DNA from: Mycolicibacterium frederiksbergense
GTDB taxonomy: Bacteria > Actinomycetota > Actinomycetes > Mycobacteriales > Mycobacteriaceae
Length of the DNA: 64,000 nt
Reading direction: 5' to 3'
Assembly: GCF_012223425.1 (NCBI RefSeq)
Contig: NZ_CP038799.1
Location: 5,564,249-5,628,248, forward strand
The notes beneath the pieces are model-generated. The model saw nothing but the letters and a program-made list of their open reading frames with translations. It had not been told where the DNA came from and ran no database searches. A program made the position numbers and the translations under genes. Positions 53,971 through 63,206 of the stretch are shown piece by piece; the first letter of the stretch is position 1, and each line of letters begins with the position of its first letter.

Positions 53971-54648
53971 GTGCTTGATCGTGAATATCTCGAATATCTC
54001 GAGTTGTCGATACGACGCCGGTTCTCCGGTATCACCATCCCCGACGCTGCCTGGTTCGGTGGCGACAAAGCCAACCAGTGGTTCCTGGACGCCATCAAGA
54101 ACTGCACCCGGTACCTGGAGTTCGGGACCGGTGGATCCACCTATCTGGCGGCCAAGAATGGCGTCGAATTCGTGGCAGTCGACTCGGACAGGGCCTTCCT
54201 GAACGCGGTCAACAAGAAGATCGTCGACGCAGGATTCTTCAATCCGAGCACGCAGACCTACCGTTACGCGGACATCGGAAAGACCGGCTTCCTGGGATTC
54301 CCCGTGCACTGGGAAAAGGCGAATCCGGCGAGGCTCGAGCAGTTCCGCCGGTACTCCGACCCGCCGGCGGAGTGCTCAAGAGGCGAGAACGTGCCGGATC
54401 TGGTCCTTGTCGACGGGCGCTTTCGTGTTGCCTGCGCATTGAAGGCCCTGCGCATGTTGCAGGGCCGGCAGAACTGGACGCTCGCCATCGATGATTACGT
54501 CCCCCGTGACCGCTACCACGTGGTCGCCGAATTCGCTGAGATCGATGAGTTCGTCTCGGACCGGATCGCCGTCATCCACTCCACCAAGAACTTCAGCCAG
54601 GACGACATCGACGCGCGCATCCGAGAATACGAAACCGTGCCTGCCTGA
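53971..54648 (+). CDS. SAM-dependent methyltransferase-like protein
   Basis: 225 residues from GTG 53971 with GGGGGA 4 nt upstream. Rossmann motif I is CTRYLEFGTGGSTYLAAK, then the acidic ribose-binding loop EFVAVDSDRAFL, and later PDLVLVDGRFR. This is a class I methyltransferase plan of the type found among polysaccharide or glycolipid genes; the target is unknown. It follows an acyltransferase on the same strand, and its 3' end is 21 bp from convergent dnaE1. Confidence 0.65.
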   Translation: MLDREYLEYLELSIRRRFSGITIPDAAWFGGDKANQWFLDAIKNCTRYLEFGTGGSTYLAAKNGVEFVAVDSDRAFLNAVNKKIVDAGFFNPSTQTYRYADIGKTGFLGFPVHWEKANPARLEQFRRYSDPPAECSRGENVPDLVLVDGRFRVACALKALRMLQGRQNWTLAIDDYVPRDRYHVVAEFAEIDEFVSDRIAVIHSTKNFSQDDIDARIREYETVPA

Positions 54649-54669
54649 GGCGCAACCGAGTTCGGAAAC

Positions 54670-57600
54670 TCAGCCGCCCAGACAACCGGGGCCGAGCAGT
54701 GCCTTGAGGTCACCCATCAGCGCCGACGACGGTGTGACCCGCAAGGACTGATCGAGCTCCAAGGTGGTGATGCGCTCACCGCTGATGAGTCGCAGATGCA
54801 CCTGCGAGGTTCCCGGGTGGCGCGCCAGCACCTGCTTGAGTGCGGTCACCTTGTCCACCGTGCACTGCCGCGTAGGCAGGCTGACAGCCACGGGACGGTC
54901 ACCCTGGGCGTTCGAGAAGTCCGGCACGATGAGGTCATTGGCGATCAACGAGATCCGGTCATCCCGGATGGCCACCTTGGCACCCACCAGCACCACCGCG
55001 TCATCGGCGATATCGGCACCGAACGCCGTGTAGGTCTGCGGAAAGAACAGCACCTCGATCCCACCGGTGAGATCTTCCAATTGGGCTGAGGCCCAGGGCA
55101 ACCCGTTCTTGTTGACGCGGCGGTTCACCGAGGCGAGGATGCCGCCGATGCGCACCTGGGTGTCGTTGGGGATATCGCCTTCCAGGATCGCCGGGATCTG
55201 GGTATCGACCTGAGCGGCCAGCAGATGCGCCACCCCGTCCAGCGGATGGCCGGACACATACAGCCCCAGCATCTCCCGCTCCAGGGCGAGCTTGTGCTTG
55301 TCGTCCCACTCCCCCTCGGGCACCGGGATGGTGAAGACCGACTCCATCCCGGAGTCGGCATCGCCGCCGCCGAACAGATCGAACTGGCCGATGGCCTCGG
55401 CCTTCTTGGTGCCCAGCACCGAGTCCACCGCGTCCGCGTGCACCAGGAACAGGCCCTTACGGGGGTGACCCAGCGAGTCAAAGGCGCCCGCCTTGACCAG
55501 TGATTCCGTCACCTTCTTGTTGCACGCGCCGATGTCGATCTTGTTGAGGTAGTCGGAAAAGTCGGTGTACTTACCCTTTTCGTTGCGCGCGTTGATGATC
55601 GACTGCACAACATTGGTGCCGACGTTGCGCACACCGCCCAGGCCGTACCGGATGTCCTGCCCGACCGAGGCGAAGTTGTGCACCGATTCGTTGACGTCCG
55701 GCGGCAGCACGGTGATCCCGAGCCGGCGGCAGTCCGACAGGTAGATCGCCGCCTTGTCCTTGTCATCGCCCACCGAGGTCAACAGACCTGCCATGTACTC
55801 GGCCTGATAGTTGGCCTTGAGATAGGCGGTCCAGAACGACACCAGGCCGTAGCCGGCGGCATGCGACTTGTTGAATGCGTATCCGGCGAACGGAAGAATG
55901 GTGTCCCACAAAGCTTTCACCGCGGCCTCGGAGAAACCGTTGGCGGTCATGCCCTCCTTGAAGCCCTTGTACTCGGCTTCCAGCACCTCAAGCTTCTTCT
56001 TGCCCATGGCCTTTCGCAGCGCATCGGCCTTACCCATCGAGTAGCCGGCGACTTTCTGGGCGATGAACATGATCTGCTCTTGGTAGACGATCAGACCGTA
56101 GGTCTCGGCCAGGATCTCCTTGAGCGGCTCTTCGAGCTCCGGGTGGATCGGTTTGATCGCCTGCCGGCCGTTCTTACGGTCGGCGTAGTCGTTGTGCGCG
56201 TTCATGCCCATCGGACCCGGGCGGTACAGCGCGAGCACCGCGACGATGTCGTTGAACCCGGTGGGCTGCATCCGGCGCAGCAGGTCACGCATCGGCCCGC
56301 CGTCGAGCTGGAAGACCCCCAGCGTGTCACCGCGGGACAACAGCTCATAGGTCGCCGGATCTTCCAGCGGAAGATGATCCATGTCCAGGTCGATACCGCG
56401 GTTGGCCTTGATGTTCTCCAGCGCATCACCGATCACGGTGAGGTTGCGCAGACCCAGGAAGTCCATCTTGAGCAGCCCGATGGCCTCACACGACGGGTAG
56501 TCCCATCCGGTGATGATGGCGCCGTCCTGGGGGCGCTTCCACAGCGGGATCGCGTCGACCAGCGGCTCGGAGCTCATGATCACCGCACAGGCGTGTACGC
56601 CGGCGTTGCGGACCAGGCCCTCCAGACCGCGGGCGGTCTCGTAGATGGTGCGGACATCGGGGTCGGTGTCCAGCAGGCCGCGCACCTCCGCGGCTTCCTT
56701 GTAGCGCTCATGCTTGGGGTCGGTGATACCCGAGAGCGGGATGTCCTTAGCCATGATCGGCGGCGGCAGCGCCTTGGTGATCCGATCGGCGATGGCGAAG
56801 CCGGGCTGGCCGTAGTTGACGCGGGCCGAGTCCTTGAGCGCGGCCTTGGTCTTGATGGTGCCGAAGGTGATGACCTGCGCGACGCGGTCACTGCCCCACT
56901 TGTCCGACGCGTAGCGCACCATCTCGCCGCGGCGACGATCGTCGAAGTCGATGTCGATATCGGGAGCCGACGGGCGTTCCGGGTTCAGGAACCGCTCGAA
57001 CAGCAGCCCGTGCGGGATCGGGTCGATATTGGTGATGCCCATGGCATAGGCGACCAGCGAACCGGCCGCCGAGCCACGGCCCGGGCCGACCCGGATGTTC
57101 ACCGACCGGGCGTAGTTGATGAGGTCGGCGACGATCAGGAAGTAGGCAGGAAAGCCCTTGTCGCAGATGACCTTGATCTCGTAGTCGGCACGGTCGTGAT
57201 AGTCCTGTGTCGCCCCGCCGGGGAAGCGACGCAGCAGGCCCTCCTCGACCTCATGACGCAGCCAGGTCTCCTGGTTGTGACCTTCGGGTACCGGGAAGAC
57301 CGGCATCCGGTCGCGCGGGGCCCACACATCGGCGTAGGACTGCACCCGTTCGCCGATCAGCAAGGTCGAGTCGCACGCTCCCGGCACCTGGCTGTCCCAC
57401 AGCGCGCGCATGTCGGCGGCCGATTTGAGGTAGTAACCGTCACCGTCGAACTTGAACCGGGCCGGATCCGACAGTGTCTTACCGGTCTGGACACAGAGCA
57501 ATGCCTCATGGGCGTGGGAGGCCTCCCGCGTCACGTAGTGGCAGTCGTTGGTGGCCAGCGGAGGGATGCCGAGCTTGCGGCCCACCTCCAGCAGTCCGTC

Positions 57601-58206
57601 CCGGACCCGGCGCTCGATCTCGATGCCGTGATCCATCAACTCCAGGAAAAAGTTCTCCTTGCCGAAGATCTCCTGCCACTTGGCGGCGGCGGCCACCGCT
57701 TCGTCAACGTGGCCCAGCCGCAGCCGGGTCTGCACCTCACCCGAGGGGCAGCCCGTCGTGGCGATGATGCCCTCGGCATGTTCGGCGATCAGTTCGGCGT
57801 CCATCCGCGACCACTTGCCGAGTTGACCCTCGAACGAGGCCATCGAGGACAGCTTGAACAGGTTGCGCAATCCGGTCGCGTTCTCGGCGACCATCGTCAT
57901 GTGGGTGTAGGCACCGCTGCCGGAGACGTCGTCGCTCTTCTGGCTGCGATCCCCCCACAGCACACGCTTGGTGTCGAAGCGCGACCCGGGTGCGATGTAC
58001 GCCTCGATGCCGATGATGGGTTTGATCCCGGCATCGGTGGCGACGTTGTAGAACTCGCTGGCACCGAACATGTTGCCGTGGTCGGTCATACCGATGGCCG
58101 GCATCTCCAGACGCTGTGCCTCGGCCACCATCGGTTTGACCTTCGCGGCACCGTCCAGCATCGAGTATTCGGTGTGGTTGTGCAGGTGCACGAACGAGGC
58201 GCTCAT
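54670..58206 (-). CDS. dnaE1: DNA polymerase III alpha subunit (replicative)
   Basis: 1178 residues. PHP domain at the N-terminus with metal ligands HLHNHTEYS and TDHGNMFG (intact, consistent with the proofreading activity of mycobacterial DnaE1), polymerase aspartates in PDIDIDF (about 409-415), helix-hairpin-helix region, then OB fold and C-terminal domain. No DnaE2-type mutasyl features. Replicates the chromosome in the replisome. Confidence 0.97.
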   Translation of the reverse strand: MSASFVHLHNHTEYSMLDGAAKVKPMVAEAQRLEMPAIGMTDHGNMFGASEFYNVATDAGIKPIIGIEAYIAPGSRFDTKRVLWGDRSQKSDDVSGSGAYTHMTMVAENATGLRNLFKLSSMASFEGQLGKWSRMDAELIAEHAEGIIATTGCPSGEVQTRLRLGHVDEAVAAAAKWQEIFGKENFFLELMDHGIEIERRVRDGLLEVGRKLGIPPLATNDCHYVTREASHAHEALLCVQTGKTLSDPARFKFDGDGYYLKSAADMRALWDSQVPGACDSTLLIGERVQSYADVWAPRDRMPVFPVPEGHNQETWLRHEVEEGLLRRFPGGATQDYHDRADYEIKVICDKGFPAYFLIVADLINYARSVNIRVGPGRGSAAGSLVAYAMGITNIDPIPHGLLFERFLNPERPSAPDIDIDFDDRRRGEMVRYASDKWGSDRVAQVITFGTIKTKAALKDSARVNYGQPGFAIADRITKALPPPIMAKDIPLSGITDPKHERYKEAAEVRGLLDTDPDVRTIYETARGLEGLVRNAGVHACAVIMSSEPLVDAIPLWKRPQDGAIITGWDYPSCEAIGLLKMDFLGLRNLTVIGDALENIKANRGIDLDMDHLPLEDPATYELLSRGDTLGVFQLDGGPMRDLLRRMQPTGFNDIVAVLALYRPGPMGMNAHNDYADRKNGRQAIKPIHPELEEPLKEILAETYGLIVYQEQIMFIAQKVAGYSMGKADALRKAMGKKKLEVLEAEYKGFKEGMTANGFSEAAVKALWDTILPFAGYAFNKSHAAGYGLVSFWTAYLKANYQAEYMAGLLTSVGDDKDKAAIYLSDCRRLGITVLPPDVNESVHNFASVGQDIRYGLGGVRNVGTNVVQSIINARNEKGKYTDFSDYLNKIDIGACNKKVTESLVKAGAFDSLGHPRKGLFLVHADAVDSVLGTKKAEAIGQFDLFGGGDADSGMESVFTIPVPEGEWDDKHKLALEREMLGLYVSGHPLDGVAHLLAAQVDTQIPAILEGDIPNDTQVRIGGILASVNRRVNKNGLPWASAQLEDLTGGIEVLFFPQTYTAFGADIADDAVVLVGAKVAIRDDRISLIANDLIVPDFSNAQGDRPVAVSLPTRQCTVDKVTALKQVLARHPGTSQVHLRLISGERITTLELDQSLRVTPSSALMGDLKALLGPGCLGG

Positions 58207-58292
58207 AGGGGAGCCAGTCTATTGGTGTACCCCGACAGGCTGTGCCCATCTCCGCGTGTCGCGATGCGTGTCGCCGCACACCGTCGAAAAGG

Positions 58293-59012
58293 TCAACGAA
58301 CCTCGCGCCATTCCTTGCTCACCGACTTGCGGAACAGGAACACCGACACCGAGTTGGCGCCCCATTCGAGAACGAGCTTGCGCCAGCCGACGGCATGAGC
58401 GCGGCGGCCGGTGTGATAGACGGTCAAGCCGTTTTCGAACCGGGTCCTGCCCACCTTGGACAACCGGCGGAACAGATCCATGTCCTCGGCCGCGGTCAGG
58501 GTCGGGTTGAACCCGCCGACCCGCCGGAACTGATGCGCGGAGATCATCTGGAACTCACCACCGGAGCCGCCGATACCGAGCACGTTGTTCTGGAACCAGA
58601 ACTGCAGACCCAACAGCGTGAACATCGCCGAGTCCGACCATGTGCGTTGGTCATCCAGCACCCGGTACTTCCCCGTCAGCGCCACCAGGCCGGGGCGGTC
58701 GCTGAACACCTCGAGCGCGGTGCCGAAGAAAGCGTTGACGTCCGGGATGATCACGTCGGCGTCGAGAAAGACCACATAGTCGCCCGTGGCTTCGGCTGCG
58801 CCCATGTTCCTGGCGAGTGCGATGGTCTGCCGCTCGGGGCGGTCGTAGACGATGACTTTGTCGGCATATTCGCGGCATAGCTCGATGGTGCCGTCGGTGC
58901 TGTTGCCGTCGGACACGATGATCTCGTGGGGTCCGGCATATCGAGTCAGATTCTGCAGTGTGGTCTCGATGGTCTTGATTTCGTTGAGCGTGGGAATGAC
59001 GAAGGAAATCAC
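58293..59012 (-). CDS. Glycosyltransferase family 2
   Basis: 239 residues from GTG 59012, with a GGAG SD 7 nt upstream. GT-A fold: FVIPTLNEIKTIE, SDGNSTDGT, FLDADVIIP (DxD) and AEDMDLFRRLSK (catalytic region). No clear membrane helix, so likely a cytosolic or membrane-associated transferase acting on a lipid-linked or envelope glycan. It lies 86 bp from dnaE1 and is divergent from the ABC exporter. Confidence 0.88.
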   Translation of the reverse strand: MISFVIPTLNEIKTIETTLQNLTRYAGPHEIIVSDGNSTDGTIELCREYADKVIVYDRPERQTIALARNMGAAEATGDYVVFLDADVIIPDVNAFFGTALEVFSDRPGLVALTGKYRVLDDQRTWSDSAMFTLLGLQFWFQNNVLGIGGSGGEFQMISAHQFRRVGGFNPTLTAAEDMDLFRRLSKVGRTRFENGLTVYHTGRRAHAVGWRKLVLEWGANSVSVFLFRKSVSKEWREVR

Positions 59013-59176
59013 GGTCAACTCCAGGGTGGGCGAACGCCCCGGTCGGACGGAACCGGAGCGGCTGGATCTGGGGCGATGGTACCGACTTCTCCCCACGCAT
59101 GTTCGCCAACCGGTGTCATGAACGTTCACGTACGTCGCACAGACCACCGGCGCAAGCGTCTGTATCGTATGACTCC

Positions 59177-60109
59177 GTGATCGAGCTCATTAATGTCGCC
59201 AAGACTTTCGGCGGAGGTGTTCCCGCCTTACGTGACGTGAGCTTTTCGGTTCCGACCGGCTCGGTATGTGCTTTGCTGGGCCACAACGGCGCAGGGAAGA
59301 CGACCACCGTCAACATACTTTCGACCCTGCTGAAGCCGTCGTCGGGAACCGCATCCGTCGCCGGCTATGACGTGGTCAAGGAGGCCGATCAGGTACGTCG
59401 CAGCATCGGCGTCACCGGCCAGGACGCCGCGCTGGATCTGCGGTTGTCGGGCCGGGACAACCTGGTCCTGTTCGGCCGGTTGCGGGGTCTGCGCCGTGCT
59501 GCGGCCCGGACCCGGGCCGACGAGCTCATCGACCAGTTCGATATGGGCCACGCGGCCGATCGCCAGGTCAGCGGCTATTCCGGCGGTATGCGGCGGCGGA
59601 TCGACATCGCGGTCTCGCTGGTGGTGCCGCCCAAGGTGCTCTTCCTCGACGAACCGACCACCGGACTCGATCCGCGCAGCCGCCGCGACGTCTGGAATCT
59701 GGTCTCCTCGCTGAAGGCGCAGGACATCACGGTCCTGCTGACCACGCAGTACCTCGAGGAGGCCGACATCCTCAGTGACTCGATCGTCATCCTGAACCAC
59801 GGTCAGATCGTCGCCAGCGGGACCTCCGATGAGCTCAAGCGCCAGATCGGTGGTAGTTACTGCCAGATGACGGCAGTGAACTCCGATGATCTGCCGCGGA
59901 TCGCTGCAGCGCTCGCCGACTTCGACGAGGTTGAGGTGGATACCGACACGAGCACTGTTTCGGTACCCGCACCCCAGGGTGTGGCCACGCTTTCGGACGT
60001 CTTCCGGCGGATGGACGAGCTCGGCGTCGAACTCCTCGACATCTCGTTGCGCCGCCCGTCACTGGATGAGGTGTTCCTCCACCTCACCAATCCGGCCACC
60101 GCCCCGTGA
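59177..60109 (+). CDS. ABC exporter ATPase, DrrA type
   Basis: 310 residues from GTG 59177; a TATCGT -10 ends 8 nt before it, suggesting leaderless expression. Walker A GHNGAGKTTT, signature YSGGMRRR, Walker B VLFLDEPTTGLDPRSRRD and the DrrA-like C-terminal extension (SLDEVFLHLT). Powers the two permeases that follow. Similar systems export glycolipids or antibiotics. Confidence 0.92.
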   Translation: MIELINVAKTFGGGVPALRDVSFSVPTGSVCALLGHNGAGKTTTVNILSTLLKPSSGTASVAGYDVVKEADQVRRSIGVTGQDAALDLRLSGRDNLVLFGRLRGLRRAAARTRADELIDQFDMGHAADRQVSGYSGGMRRRIDIAVSLVVPPKVLFLDEPTTGLDPRSRRDVWNLVSSLKAQDITVLLTTQYLEEADILSDSIVILNHGQIVASGTSDELKRQIGGSYCQMTAVNSDDLPRIAAALADFDEVEVDTDTSTVSVPAPQGVATLSDVFRRMDELGVELLDISLRRPSLDEVFLHLTNPATAP

Positions 60110-60843
60110 ACGCGCCTGCAATCCTCACCGCCCGCGTGCTCAGCCGTAACCGGGTGGATCTGATTTTCGCGGCAGTCGCACCGCTGCTGGGCCTCGTCGG
60201 CCTGACGTTCCTGCTGCGCGGTGTGATCGACACCGGCGAGATGAGCTACGCCCAGTATGTGCTGCCGGCCGTGGTGGTCCAGGCGATGCTGTTCGGTGCT
60301 CTCACGACCACTGACCGCGCCGCTCAAGAGAAGGCCAGCGGACTGGGTACCCGGTTGCGCACGCTGCCGATCTCCCAGTACTCGTCGCTGATCGCCAGAA
60401 TGACCTACTGCCTCATCCGAGCTGCCGTCGCGATCGCCGCCTCGCTGCTCGCCGCGCTGGTGTTCGGGTTCACGTTCGACACCGGAATTGGTTACGCCGC
60501 AGCTTTTCTCGCCCTCTCACTGCTCTTGACTCTGGCATTGTCACTCGGCGCCGACGCCACCGGGACCAAGGCCGGGCGCACCGAAGTCGCCAGCCAGCTA
60601 CTGATGGTGCCACAGCTTCTGCTGGTGCTGCTGTCGACCGGGGTGGCTCCGCTCGAGTCGTTCCCCAAGTGGCTGCAGCCGGCTGTGCAATATCAGCCGA
60701 TATCGCAGATCACCGAAACGCTGCGAGGTTTTACCAGTGGTCACGTGAGCACCGCCAACCTGCTGACCAGCTTGGCCTGGTGCGTGGGGCTGCTCATCGT
60801 GTTCGGCTGGATCACGCTCCGGCTGCAGAGGCGAACCAAATGA
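60106..60843 (+). CDS. ABC-2 type permease, DrrB type
   Basis: 245 residues, six predicted membrane helices (for example IFAAVAPLLGLVGLTFLLRG, AVAIAASLLAALVFGF). GTG start overlaps the ATPase stop; stop overlaps the next permease start, giving a coupled three-gene operon. Confidence 0.88.
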   Translation: MNAPAILTARVLSRNRVDLIFAAVAPLLGLVGLTFLLRGVIDTGEMSYAQYVLPAVVVQAMLFGALTTTDRAAQEKASGLGTRLRTLPISQYSSLIARMTYCLIRAAVAIAASLLAALVFGFTFDTGIGYAAAFLALSLLLTLALSLGADATGTKAGRTEVASQLLMVPQLLLVLLSTGVAPLESFPKWLQPAVQYQPISQITETLRGFTSGHVSTANLLTSLAWCVGLLIVFGWITLRLQRRTK

Positions 60844-61649
60844 GCAGGACAACCGATGTGAATGCACCGCAACAGCATTCGATTCTCACCGAGAGCTGGA
60901 TCTTCGCCGGCCGGCTGTTCGCCCAGTGGCGACGCTATCCGACGGTTCCGCTGCAGTCCCTGCTGCTCCCCACCGTGCTACTGATCACCTACAGCCTGCT
61001 GGTCGGCAAGTCGATGGTCCGGCTGACCGGCAACAGCGGCCTGGATGTCCTCATCCCGGTGTGTGCGGTGGCGGGCGCACTGTCGGGTTCGGTGAGCGCG
61101 GGAATGACCATGCCGCACGACCGGGAGAGCGGTCTGCTGACCCGGCTGTGGGTGATGCCGGTGCACCGGGCCAGCGCGCTGACGGGCACGCTGCTCGCGG
61201 AGGGAATCCGCACCGTGGTCGGCTCGGTGTTGATCCTCGTGACCGGTTACGCGCTCGGGTTCCGCTTCGAGGGAAACATCGTTGGCCTGCTTGTCTATCT
61301 GTTGATACCGAGCCTCATCGTGGCCGTCTTCGCGATGGTCGTGGTGTCGCTGGCGCTGCGCGCCGAGGGCCGCACCATCCTGGCGTGGGTCGGTACCGGA
61401 AGCATGGGTTTGGCGTTCGCCGCCGTCATTCCGGTTGACAAGATTCCTGCCGCGCTGCGCCCGTTGGCCGAATATCAACCAGTGGCGCCGGCCATCGAGG
61501 CCATGCGGGCGCTGTCCCACGGCAGCACGGGGATCTGGGTGCCGCTTGCCGTCACCGTGGTGTGGATCATCGCCATCACCGCGGTCTTCGGTCCCATGGC
61601 AGTGCGCAACTACCGGCAGGCCGCCGAGACCGGCAAGGTCGGCGACTGA
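60840..61649 (+). CDS. ABC-2 type permease, DrrC type
   Basis: 269 residues from ATG 60840 (MSRTTDVNAPQQHS), overlapping the upstream stop. Six membrane helices; the conserved LLTRLWVMPVHRASAL loop before helix three is typical of DrrB/DrrC proteins. Forms the heterodimeric pore with the preceding permease. Substrate unknown, but flanking GT2 and UDP-glucose dehydrogenase genes suggest a glycolipid. Confidence 0.88.
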   Translation: MSRTTDVNAPQQHSILTESWIFAGRLFAQWRRYPTVPLQSLLLPTVLLITYSLLVGKSMVRLTGNSGLDVLIPVCAVAGALSGSVSAGMTMPHDRESGLLTRLWVMPVHRASALTGTLLAEGIRTVVGSVLILVTGYALGFRFEGNIVGLLVYLLIPSLIVAVFAMVVVSLALRAEGRTILAWVGTGSMGLAFAAVIPVDKIPAALRPLAEYQPVAPAIEAMRALSHGSTGIWVPLAVTVVWIIAITAVFGPMAVRNYRQAAETGKVGD

Positions 61650-61681
61650 GGCTGCAATCGCCGACCGGAGCCCGCTCGTCG

Positions 61682-62983
61682 TCAGACGAGGTAGGTCCAG
61701 CCGTCCTTGATCCACCACTCCTTGTCCAGGCACATCCGGCCGTCGATGACGGTCTTCTTCCGCACGACCGCACTCAGGTCCGACGGGTTGATCTGCACGA
61801 ACTCCGACCATTCGGTCAGCACCATGACCACATCGGCGTTGTCGCAGGCCTCGTGCACCGATGACGCGTAGGACAGCGTCGGGAAGACGGCCCGCGAGTT
61901 CTCTATCGCCTTCGGGTCGTACACCGTCACCGAGGCGCCCTGCAGTTGCAGTTGACCGGCCACGTTCAAGGCCGGCGAGTCCCTGACATCATCGGAGTCG
62001 GGTTTGAACGCCGCACCCAGGATGGCGATGTTGACGTTGAGCAGCGAACCGTCGCAGGCCTTTCGAGCGACGTCGACCATCCGGGTCCGGCGGCGCATGT
62101 TGACGTTGTCGACCTCACGCAGGAAGGTCAGCGCCTCCGAGGCGCCCAACTCGCCCGCGCGCGCCATGAAGGCGCGGATGTCCTTGGGTAGGCACCCGCC
62201 TCCGAAACCGATACCGGCATTGAGGAACCGGCGCCCGATACGCGCGTCGTACCCGATCGCATCGGCGACCGCTCGCACGTCTGCACCCACCACATCGCAC
62301 ACCTCGGCGATCGCGTTGATGAACGAGATCTTGGTCGCCAGAAAGGCATTGGCCGACACCTTGACCAGCTCCGCGGTCTCCGGATCCGTCACGATGAACG
62401 GGGTCTCGAGCTCGAGGATCTCGGCGTAGACCTCTCGGGTCAGCGTCTCGGCGCGGCCACCTTCGTGGCGGCCCAAGACGATCCGGTCCGGCCGCACGGT
62501 GTCCTGCACTGCATAACCTTCGCGCAGGAACTCCGGATTCCACGCGATCTCGATCTTCGCGTCCTGCGCCAATCCGTCGACACGCTCGATGAGCTTGGCG
62601 CACGTCCCCACCGGCACCGTCGACTTGCCCAGGATCACGACATCGCGGCGGACCAGTGGCGCGAGGTTGTCCACCACTGCCTCGACATAACGCAAATCGG
62701 CGGCCGACTCCCCCTTCTTCTGCGGGGTGCCGACGGCGATGAAATACAGTTCGCCCCATTCGGCGGCGACGGCATAGTCGTTGGTGATGGTCAGCTTGCC
62801 CGACTCCAGATGCTTGCGGAGCAGGTCTTCCAGTCCTGGTTCATAGAACGGCACCTCGCCGATTTCCAGCTTGGCGATCCTTTTGGGGTCGACCTCGACG
62901 CCGAGCACCTCGTGGCCCAATTCGGCCATACACACAGCGTGCGTCAGGCCGAGATAGCCCAATCCGAAAACCGTCAGCCGCAC
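61682..62983 (-). CDS. UDP-glucose 6-dehydrogenase family
   Basis: 433 residues from GTG 62983 with AAGGAG SD 9 nt upstream. NAD-binding VFGLGYLGLTHAVCMAELGH, VGTPQKKG, central helix NAFLATKISFINAIAEVCD, catalytic cysteine in GFGGGCLPKDIRAF (about 260), and the C-terminal GAAFKPDSDDVRDSPA. Oxidises UDP-glucose (or a related nucleotide sugar) to the uronic acid. Its product would feed the adjacent glycosyltransferases. Confidence 0.93.
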   Translation of the reverse strand: MRLTVFGLGYLGLTHAVCMAELGHEVLGVEVDPKRIAKLEIGEVPFYEPGLEDLLRKHLESGKLTITNDYAVAAEWGELYFIAVGTPQKKGESAADLRYVEAVVDNLAPLVRRDVVILGKSTVPVGTCAKLIERVDGLAQDAKIEIAWNPEFLREGYAVQDTVRPDRIVLGRHEGGRAETLTREVYAEILELETPFIVTDPETAELVKVSANAFLATKISFINAIAEVCDVVGADVRAVADAIGYDARIGRRFLNAGIGFGGGCLPKDIRAFMARAGELGASEALTFLREVDNVNMRRRTRMVDVARKACDGSLLNVNIAILGAAFKPDSDDVRDSPALNVAGQLQLQGASVTVYDPKAIENSRAVFPTLSYASSVHEACDNADVVMVLTEWSEFVQINPSDLSAVVRKKTVIDGRMCLDKEWWIKDGWTYLV

Positions 62984-63206
62984 GCCGCAATCTCCTTTTT
63001 CGTACCGAGTTCGATTCGCCTGGATCACCAGCTCGGAGGACCCGCCAGACGGCACCAAGGCTACGTCATCGCCTGCCAACCCGCGCCGGCCTCTGCCGCC
63101 CCGAGTTCCGAGTGCAGCCATGGATACTCCGACGGCAACGGCTTCTTCTCATGCGATGCTGACATGCCGCTGAATGCTCCGTGAACACCGCGAGTGCGCC
63201 GACGGT

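Noticed and set aside
54659..54672. Small stem GAGTT-CGGA-AACTC between the methyltransferase and dnaE1 ends
   Set aside because: Only five base pairs with no T-tract; too weak to call a terminator.
55678..58398. 906-residue plus-strand open frame opposite dnaE1
   Set aside because: Shadow of dnaE1; it runs past the dnaE1 start into the next gene region and shows no protein motifs.
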